Of a DNA stretch of 41,715 nucleotides, positions 23,955 through 31,438 are shown in pieces. How positions within the stretch are numbered: position 1 is the first letter of the stretch; every line of letters starts with the position of its first letter. The position numbers and the translations under genes are program-made. Below the pieces are notes generated by a model that made no database searches, was not told the origin of the DNA, and was given only the letters and a program-made list of their open reading frames with translations. This DNA comes from an uncultured Bacteroidales bacterium (lineage in GTDB: Bacteria > Bacteroidota > Bacteroidia > Bacteroidales > Muribaculaceae), in NCBI GenBank assembly GCA_900552315.1, contig URZM01000002.1, positions 1 through 41,715 of the forward strand, in the 5' to 3' direction.

Positions 23955-25468
23955 GACATGAGACGCTTGAAAGCCAAGGGAAGGCGGTCTATGATGTCGG
24001 TGGCTGTCATGCCGGTCTCTCCGAGATCGGCGGCAGCAAGGTCTCCCGCCAGGCCGTGGATATATACGCCGGCTGTGGCGGCCATCTCGGGCTTGTAGCC
24101 CTGTGCGGCAAGCGCTCCTATCACTCCTGTGAGCACATCCCCGGCGCCTGCGGTGGCCATGCCGGGGTTGCCGGTGGAATTGAAATAGACCTTGCCGTCG
24201 GGGCGCGCCACGGCTGTATGATGACCTTTTAGCACGATTATTATATTGTAATACTGTGCCTGCTCCACTGCCTTTCGCAGCCGCTGCTCGTCACTCTCAT
24301 GCTCGCCGAAGAGGCGGTCGAACTCCCCTTTGTGGGGGGTTATGACGCTCATGGGCGGCACCAGCGACAAGAGCGCGGGACGTTTGGCCATGCAGTTCAG
24401 GGCATCGGCATCGAGCACCAGGGGGGCAGAGACATTCTTCAGCAAGCCTTCCAAGGCGTTCACGGTCTCGTCCCACACCCCTATGCCGGGGCCTGCGCAC
24501 ACGGCGTTGTGTGCATGGTGCAGACGCATGTCGGTGATGTACCGGTCATTTTTGTCAGGCTCGAACATGGCCTCACACACAGACCCTTGCACCACAGGCA
24601 TGCCGCAGCGGGCGGAGTGGACTGTGACCAGCCCGGCACCGGAGCGCATGGCGGCGCGGGCGCACATGACGGCTGCCCCCATCATGCCCATGGAGCCGGC
24701 CATAACCATCAGGGAGCCGAAATCGCGCTTGGCCGCGAATGGAGGACGGGGCTTGAGCACACGGCGCACGTTGCGCTCCTCGACCATGAACCAAGAGGTA
24801 CGGGCACCCCTTACGGATGCCGGGTCCAGCTCTATGTCCAGCACCTTCCACTCACCCACCACCGGAGCCATCTCCTCGAAGAAGAAAGCCACGCGAGGAA
24901 ACGAGACAGCCAGGGTCAGGGAGGCATGTATCATGTCGCGGCGGTTGGCCGCCTCCTGGTTCCACTCCCCGAACATGCCGGAAGGCACGTCGATGGAGAT
25001 GGTGAAGGCACCGCTCTCGTTTATGTACTGCACCAATGTCTTGAAGCCTCCCTCAAGAGGCCGCTTCAGTCCCGCTCCGAACAAGCCGTCAAGCACCACG
25101 TCGCCCTTGCCCAGAGCAGGTGGCGTGAAGCCCTTGGTGATCTCTGTGAACCGGATGTCGTCCATGGCTATGAGTCGTCTGCGCTGCTCCTCGCAGTCGT
25201 GGCTCAGGCGTCCCGTGACGTTGAACAGGTATATCTCCAGGCGGCGATACCCCTGGTCCAGAAGCATGCGGCTCACTGCCAAGGCGTCGCCGCCGTTGTT
25301 GCCGGGGCCGGCTATCACCACTATTCGCTGGGAGGGGAGGAAACGGGAGATGACCTCGCAGGCCACCGCCGAGGCGGCGCGCTCCATCAACTCCACGGAG
25401 TCTATGTTCTGCGCCTCGCATGTGGCGCGTTCTATTTCTCTTGCGGTATCGGAGGGGAAAATCTTCAT
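23951..25468 (-). CDS. nnr: Bifunctional NAD(P)H-hydrate epimerase and ADP-dependent dehydratase
   Basis: Repairs damaged, hydrated NAD(P)H. The N-terminal epimerase (YjeF_N) domain covers about 1-215, with AGPGNNGGDALAVSRML and DGLFGAGLKRPL. The C-terminal dehydratase (carbohydrate-kinase-like) domain covers about 235-500, with AGSMGMMGAA, VLDADALNCMA, TPHKGEFDRL and GNPGMATAGAGDVLTG. The start is set at the ATG at 25468 (MKIFPSDTAREIERAT), giving 505 residues. The frame stays open to 25693, but the promoter (25531-25562) and a 9-bp repeat array lie inside that extension, which makes an upstream start impossible from this promoter. gluQ follows with an ATGA overlap. Confidence 0.93.
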   Translation of the reverse strand: MKIFPSDTAREIERATCEAQNIDSVELMERAASAVACEVISRFLPSQRIVVIAGPGNNGGDALAVSRMLLDQGYRRLEIYLFNVTGRLSHDCEEQRRRLIAMDDIRFTEITKGFTPPALGKGDVVLDGLFGAGLKRPLEGGFKTLVQYINESGAFTISIDVPSGMFGEWNQEAANRRDMIHASLTLAVSFPRVAFFFEEMAPVVGEWKVLDIELDPASVRGARTSWFMVEERNVRRVLKPRPPFAAKRDFGSLMVMAGSMGMMGAAVMCARAAMRSGAGLVTVHSARCGMPVVQGSVCEAMFEPDKNDRYITDMRLHHAHNAVCAGPGIGVWDETVNALEGLLKNVSAPLVLDADALNCMAKRPALLSLVPPMSVITPHKGEFDRLFGEHESDEQRLRKAVEQAQYYNIIIVLKGHHTAVARPDGKVYFNSTGNPGMATAGAGDVLTGVIGALAAQGYKPEMAATAGVYIHGLAGDLAAADLGETGMTATDIIDRLPLAFKRLMS

Positions 25469-25530
25469 GAGGCGTGTCTGTGTGCTTTGCCATACGTGCG
25501 GGCGTGGATGCCCGGCGCGGATACAATACG

Positions 25531-25562
25531 CAAAGTTAGTCCAAAATCCGCAAACAGCCAAA
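25531..25562 (-). promoter_or_regulatory. Promoter of the nnr-gluQ operon
   Basis: On the minus strand TTTG (25562-25559), exactly 20 nt, then TAACTTTG (25538-25531): a consensus Bacteroidota promoter. The leader is about 55 nt. It decides the nnr start at 25468. Confidence 0.8.
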
Positions 25563-25585
25563 TCGGGGGAGCTGGGGTCTTCAGC

Positions 25586-25621
25586 GTCGGACCAGTCAGA
25601 CGGGTCCGACGGGTCCGACTG
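25586..25621. repeat. Array D of the 9-bp GTCSGACNN repeat
   Basis: Four tandem units: GTCGGACCA, GTCAGACGG, GTCCGACGG, GTCCGACTG. Unit 1 is the perfect reverse complement of units 3 and 4 over 7 bp. It lies 25 nt beyond the stop codon of the minus-strand glycosyltransferase and 23 nt upstream of the nnr -33 box. Confidence 0.85.
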
Positions 25622-25646
25622 GACAGGTGGAGTCGGTCGACCCGCC

Positions 25647-26468
25647 TCAGGATTGTCGGAAATAGCCGTGGCGGCGGGCATGGCGCGCCCCACGCAGGGC
25701 CAGGCGCAGGTAGCGCCAGGGAGTCATGTCCTTCTGCCGCAGGGAGTGGCGCAGCATGCGCAGGGGCCAGCTCACAGGGTGCAACCGGCTGTGCACCGCC
25801 CCGCGCGTCATCACGAACCAGTCGGCGCTACCGTCCCGCTCCGCCGTGGAATCATGGTCATGGCGGCACAGGGTCAAGGGCAATATCATCCCAGCCGCCC
25901 CGGCGCGTGCGGCATCGTGCAGCCACAGGTCCTCCTCCCCGGCGCGCATCAGGGGTGCCCCCGCGCCGAAATTCTCATTGAAGAGCGTGCGCCCAGCAGG
26001 ACTCTGCCGACGGAAAGCTATCTCGAAAGAATTGGCGTACCACCCCTTAGGGGCGCACCGCAGGGGCACAGGGCGTACCGGATAGGGTTTCATGAAACGT
26101 CCGCAACAGGTGTAGGCACAACAGAGTATGTCGGTGTCCGGGCGTGCCTCGGCCTCGGCCATCAGGGCCTCCAGAGCCCCGGGCATATAGCGCAGGTCAT
26201 CGTCGGCCAGCAGGCACCAGGGGGCAGTGGCCAGGCGCATGGCTTCGTTGCGGTTGCGGCTCAGACCACGGTTGCGGCATACGTGCACCCGCAGGTCCGG
26301 GCGCACGGCGAGCGCAGGGGGAACGGCAGACTCGTGCCCCTCGGGCAACTGCCAGCTCACCAACCACTCCACGCCCGGCACGCGCGGAGGATCCATCTCC
26401 TGTACACGGCTCATGCCCTCCTTCCCATAGGTGCATACCAACACCTGAAGCCTCACAGCCTCTCCCAT
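25647..26468 (-). CDS. Glycosyltransferase, family 2-like
   Basis: A 273-residue GT-A-type enzyme, probably transferring a sugar to a surface glycan or lipid-linked intermediate. The start at 26468 (MGEAVRLQVLVCTYGKEG) overlaps the end of the preceding glycosyltransferase gene by 16 nt. The longer frame to 26630 would be read wholly inside that gene. The nucleotide-binding half ends in the DxD-type motif LLADDDL, after NRGLSRNRNEAMRLA. The acceptor half contains NENFGAGAPLMRAGEEDLWL, typical of GT2 enzymes. The N-terminal half is shorter than in most GT2 proteins. The donor and acceptor cannot be read from the sequence. A 9-bp array follows the stop. Confidence 0.8.
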   Translation of the reverse strand: MGEAVRLQVLVCTYGKEGMSRVQEMDPPRVPGVEWLVSWQLPEGHESAVPPALAVRPDLRVHVCRNRGLSRNRNEAMRLATAPWCLLADDDLRYMPGALEALMAEAEARPDTDILCCAYTCCGRFMKPYPVRPVPLRCAPKGWYANSFEIAFRRQSPAGRTLFNENFGAGAPLMRAGEEDLWLHDAARAGAAGMILPLTLCRHDHDSTAERDGSADWFVMTRGAVHSRLHPVSWPLRMLRHSLRQKDMTPWRYLRLALRGARHARRHGYFRQS

Positions 26469-27553
26469 GACTCCAAGAATCTGTCGGCCACCACCGAGGC
26501 CGAGTTGTGCCTGCTCACGAAAGCCCTGCCCTGCCCCGCCAGGCGTCGCATGCGCTCCGGGTCGGTGACCAGCGCCTCCAAGGCTCCCACGGTCTGCTCC
26601 ATGTCGGGGGTGACGTTCACCACAGGACACCCTTCGTCTCCTATAAAGCGCAGGTACTCAGGCTCGGCTCCGCCAACTACCACCTTGCCCATAGCCATAG
26701 CCTCCAGAGCCGCCGTGGCGGGGGTATAGGAATATAGTTGGTCCAGGAGCACGTGCGTCCCCCGCAACTCACGCAGCCAGTCGCGCCATGGCAAATCGCG
26801 TGCCACGCGCACACGGCATAGGTCCGGATGCCTGCGCTCCACCTCTCGTGCAGCTTCCAGCAGCCGGTCTGTGCCCTTGAACACCTCACACTCGCTCTTT
26901 ATGCCCACCAGCAGCGTAACCCTGCCGTCGGGCGGTATGACGAAGGGAATCTCCTCCACCCGCTCCATGTCCACAGGTATTCCGGTATAGGTGAGCCTCT
27001 CCCCGAGATATGGGGCAGCGGCCACGTGGTACTCGTACAGGGCGGCCATGGCCGCCTCGCACATATCGTACACCATACGGCAGTGATCCCCCATCACCCC
27101 GTTGAGCCAGCGGCGCTCTATGCCCGGCACGGCCCTTGCGTAGGGACTCTTCTCCTCCCCTATGCGGAACTCGGAGTAGCGGAACAGGCCGTCCTCCACG
27201 CACCCCTTCACCGTCACCGGGTCACTCCCGGCCAGCGACAGGCACACGTGTCCGTTGCGCGAGGCAAGTTCCTTGAGGAAATAGCGTATCTTGCCCGGCC
27301 TAAGCTCCAAGAAATTGGGGTTAATTAGCTGCACCACGTCGAAGCCCCTCAAAGTGGGCCACAACCTGAAGAGCCTGCCCAGATAGGAGAAGGCTCCGCG
27401 AAGCCCGGGGGTTCGCCGCAGGTCTATGTCACGCTCCGTGTCCATGCACCGGCTCCCGGCGCTCATCACCACGGCCTGATGGCCGCGCCGCCGCAGCTCG
27501 GCGGCAAGCGTGGCATGGAAATTGGAATAATCGCCCGCAAACAATATTTTCAT
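26453..27553 (-). CDS. Glycosyltransferase, GT-B fold (family 4-like)
   Basis: A 366-residue cytosolic or membrane-associated glycosyltransferase. The N-terminal Rossmann half starts KILFAGDYSNFHATLAAELR. The C-terminal half has the nucleotide-sugar site: VGIKSECEVFKGTDRLLEAA and YSYTPATAALEAMAMGKVVV, with a usual E-x7-E-like region around EAMAMG and AEPEYLRF. The ATG at 27553 is preferred over an in-frame GTG at 27577. A divergent glycosyltransferase begins only 52 nt away. Its 3' end overlaps the next glycosyltransferase gene, so the two are probably one operon for a single glycan. The sugar specificity is unknown. Confidence 0.82.
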   Translation of the reverse strand: MKILFAGDYSNFHATLAAELRRRGHQAVVMSAGSRCMDTERDIDLRRTPGLRGAFSYLGRLFRLWPTLRGFDVVQLINPNFLELRPGKIRYFLKELASRNGHVCLSLAGSDPVTVKGCVEDGLFRYSEFRIGEEKSPYARAVPGIERRWLNGVMGDHCRMVYDMCEAAMAALYEYHVAAAPYLGERLTYTGIPVDMERVEEIPFVIPPDGRVTLLVGIKSECEVFKGTDRLLEAAREVERRHPDLCRVRVARDLPWRDWLRELRGTHVLLDQLYSYTPATAALEAMAMGKVVVGGAEPEYLRFIGDEGCPVVNVTPDMEQTVGALEALVTDPERMRRLAGQGRAFVSRHNSASVVADRFLESWERL

Positions 27554-27587
27554 GGCTGCGAAGTTAAGCAATTTCACCGGATTTCAC

Positions 27588-27595
27588 TAATTTTG
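27588..27595 (+). promoter_or_regulatory. Possible -7 element for the plus-strand glycosyltransferase, very close to its ATG
   Basis: TAATTTTG ends only 10 nt before the ATG at 27606, so a transcript would start about 3-5 nt before the codon, or at it. On the other strand TAACTTCG (27566-27559) is similarly close to the ATG at 27553. No good -33 boxes are seen. Short or absent leaders are possible for both genes. Confidence 0.35.
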
Positions 27596-27605
27596 TCCCC
27601 GGAAT

Positions 27606-28532
27606 ATGAACGAGTCCCTGACCATAGTCATCCCCGTACTCGACCGCGAGGCCACGCTGCCCCGCGTGCTTCGGAGCGTGCTTGCTCAGACCTGGCGCCC
27701 GCTGAACGTGGTACTTGTGGACAACGGCTCCTCGCTGCCTCTGATGCAGGAGTGGGCAGAGCGCAACGCCTCTGCGGCCCTGCACGTGAGAGTTGCCCGG
27801 GAGCATGTCCCCGGAGCCTCGGCAGCAAGACAGAGGGGTCTGGAGCTTACGGACACGCGCCGCGTCATGTTCTTCGACTCGGACGACGAGCTGCTTCCCC
27901 TCACGGCCCAAGCCTATATGGAAGCCTTCAGGGCCGACCCATCCTTGCAGATAGCCCTCACCTCATGTTCCGTGGCCTTCCCGCAGGGAGGCGCTCGCCT
28001 CATACGCCCCAGAGGAGGAGACCCGCTCGCCACCCATTTTCACCACTGCACGCTGCGCACCCAGGCCTGGGCCGCCGACACCGACCTCGTGCGCCGCGCC
28101 GGAGGCTGGGACCCAGCCATGCGCATCTGGGACGACTGGGAGCTGGGACTGCGACTGCTGCTGCTCTCCCCCTCCATCAGGAAGCTTCCCCTCACCGGAT
28201 GCGTCATACACCCCACCCCCGGCTCCGTGACAGGTGAGGCGTACCACCAGCGCGAGCCCCTGTACGAGACCCCGCTGCTCGCCGCAGAGAAAGCCTTGCT
28301 GCAAGCAGGCACCTCCCATGCAGCAAGGGTCGCGGCCATGACCGACTACCGACGCGTCTTACTGGCCGCATTGTTCGCCCGCGAGGGCAGGCAGGACCTG
28401 GCACACGCCTGGCGGCTCAAAGCTCTTGAACGCACCCCCTCGCCGCGCCGCCGTGCCATGCTCAATGCCGCTTACGCCTACATAAGACGGGGAGGAAGGG
28501 GTTTCGACCGTCTGATAAACCTGCTATACTGA
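27606..28532 (+). CDS. Glycosyltransferase, family 2
   Basis: A 308-residue GT-A enzyme. The N-terminal domain is a classic GT2 (SLTIVIPVLDREATLPRVLR, VVLVDNGSS, and the metal-binding FFDSDDELLPL near residue 95). A GWDPAMRIWDDWELGLRLLL segment in the acceptor region supplies the usual acidic residues. The C-terminal 90 residues are Arg/Ala-rich helices, perhaps for membrane contact. It diverges from the GT-B glycosyltransferase gene. It converges on, and overlaps by 71 nt, the DUF4105 gene. It is likely part of the same glycan pathway as its divergent neighbours, by inference. Confidence 0.87.
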   Translation: MNESLTIVIPVLDREATLPRVLRSVLAQTWRPLNVVLVDNGSSLPLMQEWAERNASAALHVRVAREHVPGASAARQRGLELTDTRRVMFFDSDDELLPLTAQAYMEAFRADPSLQIALTSCSVAFPQGGARLIRPRGGDPLATHFHHCTLRTQAWAADTDLVRRAGGWDPAMRIWDDWELGLRLLLLSPSIRKLPLTGCVIHPTPGSVTGEAYHQREPLYETPLLAAEKALLQAGTSHAARVAAMTDYRRVLLAALFAREGRQDLAHAWRLKALERTPSPRRRAMLNAAYAYIRRGGRGFDRLINLLY

Positions 28533-29634
28533 ACAATACGGTGGCTCCCATAAACACGAGCGCCGCCGGGGAGGTGGACTGCCCCGCAAACGGCCAAAAG
28601 AGGAGCAGCCCCCCGCTGACCACCGCGTCAGCAGCCAGCAGCCAACGGCACACGCGCCGAGCGCGCGGCCACCACAGCAGGGCTGGGACAGCCAGCCACA
28701 ATGGGTTGAGCCACACCGTCATGAGATTTGGCCACACACCTTCGTGGTCCGAAAAGAAGGCAAGGCCGCACACCAGCGTCCCGGCCAGTCCCTGAATCCC
28801 TGTCCACAGGGCCGTGACAACCCGGCTGCGCCAGCCGAGAAGGAGCATGAGCAAGCCTGCGGACAGCGCCAGCAGGGCCACGAACATCGGGGAGAGAAGG
28901 AACGGCGTAGGTCCGCTCCGGCGGTCACCCTCCCCCTCGTACAGCACCCGCTGCGGCATCTGCCCGAAATACACTCGGTCCAGCTCCAGAGGTATGAACG
29001 AGGCTCCGCGCGCGTCCACCGGCTTGTCCAGGCTGCTTCCCAGCACCAGGTCTATGCCTAACTGGTACCACGGATACCCCTCGTTGTAGCGTTCCAACAG
29101 CTGCCTGCGTGTAAGGCCCCGCTCCCCGGCGACGCGGGGTGCGAGCCTACCCCCCGTAACATTCTTCAGATGTGCGAGAGGCTTTGTGGCGCAATTCTGC
29201 GTGAAATACTTGTACCGATAGGTCTCACGGCCCGGCTCCGTGTCGGCAGCGAGCAAGGACAACATCCGGCGCGCCTCCTCTTGCGTCAAAGGGAGCACTC
29301 TCTCCGTCACACGGCTGCCGCGCTCCCGGTACCCGGCCAGGAACAGCTCAGTGGGCTGCGCCCCGGCCATGTAGTCCGTCTCTCCCTTCACGAAGCGCCA
29401 TACGAAGCCCGGTGAGCGGAAATCGAAAAGACCGTAGTTGAAGACCACGTCCAACTCACGTCCATCCAGGCGACCGCTCACCCTCACTCCCTCGTGGCCG
29501 TACAGCTCAAACACCTCCGGCCCCGGTTCGCAGGTCACGAACCCCACGGTCAGAGAATCCGGGAGAATCCGCGCCCCCATGCAGGCCACCTGCACGCACA
29601 GCATGGCCGCCAGCGCTGTCAGCCATCTCATCAT
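28462..29634 (-). CDS. DUF4105 membrane protein, candidate lipoprotein N-acyltransferase (Lnb-like)
   Basis: About 390 residues. A signal peptide or anchor is followed by a periplasmic papain-like domain (about 25-230) and a C-terminal block of four to five membrane helices (about 245-375). The conserved pair expected of a cysteine-type active site is present: His about 47 (ELYGHEGVR) and Cys about 148 (YFTQNCATKPLAHL). Bacteroides DUF4105 proteins have been proposed as the N-acyltransferase that completes triacyl lipoproteins. I apply that role by family, from memory. The start is set at the ATG at 29634, whose ATGA overlaps the DUF4831 stop; a GTG at 29640 is an alternative. Its 3' end overlaps the convergent glycosyltransferase gene by 71 nt. 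Confidence 0.82.
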   Translation of the reverse strand: MMRWLTALAAMLCVQVACMGARILPDSLTVGFVTCEPGPEVFELYGHEGVRVSGRLDGRELDVVFNYGLFDFRSPGFVWRFVKGETDYMAGAQPTELFLAGYRERGSRVTERVLPLTQEEARRMLSLLAADTEPGRETYRYKYFTQNCATKPLAHLKNVTGGRLAPRVAGERGLTRRQLLERYNEGYPWYQLGIDLVLGSSLDKPVDARGASFIPLELDRVYFGQMPQRVLYEGEGDRRSGPTPFLLSPMFVALLALSAGLLMLLLGWRSRVVTALWTGIQGLAGTLVCGLAFFSDHEGVWPNLMTVWLNPLWLAVPALLWWPRARRVCRWLLAADAVVSGGLLLFWPFAGQSTSPAALVFMGATVLFSIAGLSDGRNPFLPVLCRRKRH

Positions 29635-30740
29635 GGACACTCCGTTACGCTCACCAGCGCCCCGGTGGCGGGATTGAACACTGCCATGGAGGGCTTGCGA
29701 CGGTCGGTGAACAGCTTGGGGTCAAGCCCGAAGACACACCCTAACTGCGCGAAATCCAGCTGGTTGGAACAAACCTGTTCCCCCATCCACTCCAGGCTCA
29801 CGGAGGCGGTGCCTGGCAGGGCGTAGGCCACGGCGTTCCTTGGCATGGCCTTAGGTTCCCCCTTGAGATCCAGAGGCATCTGCGGGGCCTGCACCAAGCT
29901 CAGGCTCAGGCGGGCGGGCTCCCCGCTCCAGTCCTCGGCGTCACAGAATCCCTCGGTGTCCGAAAGGCGGAAAAGCACCGTCTCCTCCCCTTGCGCCGAG
30001 GCGCTGTCGGGCAGGAAGGTGAAGCGGCGCGTTTGCGTGAAAGTATGCTCATAGCCGTTGAAAGCGCGCATCAGCGCCTCCTCCTGGCGCTCCAAGGAGG
30101 ATAGCATAAGCTCCAGCTGCCGCCCGTCGGCAGGCATCGTCTCGGCGGTGCCCCTGCTCAGGCTCAGGCGGCTGTCGCGTATCTCCATTATGGCCTGCGC
30201 CAGCAACTGGGCGCGCTTGGCCGATGAAAGGCTCGACATATAGTCCGCGTCCACGTAGCGCAGGTACTCGTCCATGTCCGGAGCCTCCCCCCCGCCGTCG
30301 GCCGGGAGCGTCGGGAGCGCCGGCTCCTCCGCCTCTGTGTTCACGGCCAGCAGCATGCCGCTTTGGGCCACGCACAGGCTCGCCAGCGCCCCCGGCTTCA
30401 TCTGCATCAGGTATTTCTGCGGGCCGGCAACGCCCCTTACGGCCATCTCCACCCCCGTGAGCTCCACCCGGGAGGAGGCTTCGGGCACAGCAGCCTCGGC
30501 GCCAAGGTAGCGCCGCGCGTAGTCCCTGTACGGACCCGGCACACGCGTAGTGACACGGCATGTGGCGTCCACCACAAGCTCCGTCAGGGGCAGCGAATAC
30601 ACCACCCCATACTCATTGCTCTTCTCCCCGGTAAGCATCCGGGTCTGCTGCCCGCTGGCAACCCCGGCGCACAGCGCCGCCAGCCCCCACAGGGCCATGT
30701 TCCTCAATATCCTGCTGATAAGCACATAGAAATCAGTCAT
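29631..30740 (-). CDS. DUF4831 family exported protein
   Basis: A 369-residue protein of a Bacteroidota-specific family with no established function. The N-terminus is signal-like (ILRNMALWGLAALCAGVASG). The mature part begins with a conserved SNEYGVVYSLPLTELVVDA block and contains VPGPYRDYARRYLG, typical of DUF4831, and a duplicated beta-rich organisation. The frame is open to 31319. The promoter at 30779-30809 lies within that extension, so the start is the ATG at 30740 (or 30698, which gives a tighter signal peptide). It is translationally coupled to the DUF4105 gene, suggesting a joint envelope role. It diverges from dut. Confidence 0.85.
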   Translation of the reverse strand: MTDFYVLISRILRNMALWGLAALCAGVASGQQTRMLTGEKSNEYGVVYSLPLTELVVDATCRVTTRVPGPYRDYARRYLGAEAAVPEASSRVELTGVEMAVRGVAGPQKYLMQMKPGALASLCVAQSGMLLAVNTEAEEPALPTLPADGGGEAPDMDEYLRYVDADYMSSLSSAKRAQLLAQAIMEIRDSRLSLSRGTAETMPADGRQLELMLSSLERQEEALMRAFNGYEHTFTQTRRFTFLPDSASAQGEETVLFRLSDTEGFCDAEDWSGEPARLSLSLVQAPQMPLDLKGEPKAMPRNAVAYALPGTASVSLEWMGEQVCSNQLDFAQLGCVFGLDPKLFTDRRKPSMAVFNPATGALVSVTECP

Positions 30741-30778
30741 ACGGGCACTCCCCGCAGGAAGCCCCCTCGTTCCGCCCG

Positions 30779-30809
30779 CAAAGATAACAATTTTTCGCTC
30801 CCCTGCCAA
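30779..30809 (-). promoter_or_regulatory. Promoter of the DUF4831-DUF4105 operon
   Basis: On the minus strand TTG (30809-30807), exactly 20 nt, then TATCTTTG (30786-30779). It sets the DUF4831 start downstream of 30775. Confidence 0.7.
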
Positions 30810-30889
30810 GCCCCCGCCGGGCGGAGCCGTTTGACAAGTCCGGCTTTTCTGGCAAGCGGTGGCACCCGGGGCGCGCACCGCGAGGAATT

Positions 30890-30921
30890 TTTGCGGTTTC
30901 CGAAACTTTTTAGTAAATTTG
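30890..30921 (+). promoter_or_regulatory. Promoter of the dut operon
   Basis: TTTG (30890-30893), exactly 20 nt, then TAAATTTG (30914-30921). The leader is about 47 nt before the dut ATG. No other good promoter was found before 38062, so it may drive dut through the flippase gene. Confidence 0.8.
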
Positions 30922-30974
30922 TGGGTTGATTCATAAATGTCCGCGCCGACGCGCGGCAAGACACACCGCATATT

Positions 30975-31421
30975 ATGGAAACGCTCAAAGTGAAAATCAT
31001 AAACCGGAGCCCCAACCCGCTGCCTGCCTGCGGCACCCCGCAGGCGGCCGGCATGGACGTGCGTGCCTGGCTCCCCGACGGACCCGTGACCCTGCCCCCC
31101 GGCGGCCGCGCCCTCATAGGCACCGGCCTGTACATGGAGCTGCCCCCCGGCTACGAGTGCCAGGTGCGACCGCGCTCCGGCCTGGCGCTGCGCCACGGTC
31201 TCACGGTGCTCAACACTCCCGGCACCGTGGACGCCGACTACCGTGGAGAGATAGGGGTGATACTCATAAACCTCGGCCATGAGCCCTTCACCGTGACCTC
31301 CGGCGAGAGAGTGGCGCAACTCGTGGTGAAGGAGTACGTGCCCGTGCTATGGCACGCCGTGGAGGAACTTGACGGCTCCGAGCGCGGCGACTCCGGGTTT
31401 GGCCACACGGGCACACGCTGA
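30975..31421 (+). CDS. dut: dUTP diphosphatase
   Basis: Hydrolyses dUTP to dUMP and diphosphate, keeping uracil out of DNA and supplying dTMP synthesis. The 148-residue trimeric type has all five motifs: AGMDVRAW, RPRSGLAL, GTVDADYRGEIGV, GERVAQLVV and GDSGFGHTG. In the last, His stands where many enzymes have Ser, a variant I recall as common in Bacteroidales. It heads the conserved Bacteroidales order dut, TPR protein, DUF4292 lipoprotein, EnvC-like protein. The next gene begins after 17 nt. Confidence 0.95.
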   Translation: METLKVKIINRSPNPLPACGTPQAAGMDVRAWLPDGPVTLPPGGRALIGTGLYMELPPGYECQVRPRSGLALRHGLTVLNTPGTVDADYRGEIGVILINLGHEPFTVTSGERVAQLVVKEYVPVLWHAVEELDGSERGDSGFGHTGTR

Positions 31422-31438
31422 CACACACCGCACACGTC

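Noticed and set aside
25469..25693. N-terminal extension of nnr with SDPSDPSDWSD
   Set aside because: The consensus nnr promoter and a 9-bp array lie inside this stretch. The family starts at the ATG at 25468.
24330..26729. 799-codon open frame on the plus strand (and a 560-codon one beside it)
   Set aside because: Antisense to nnr and two glycosyltransferase genes; low-complexity composition and no recognisable domain.
30741..31319. Upstream extension of the DUF4831 frame
   Set aside because: It runs antisense through dut and across two promoters. The conserved protein begins at 30740 or 30698.
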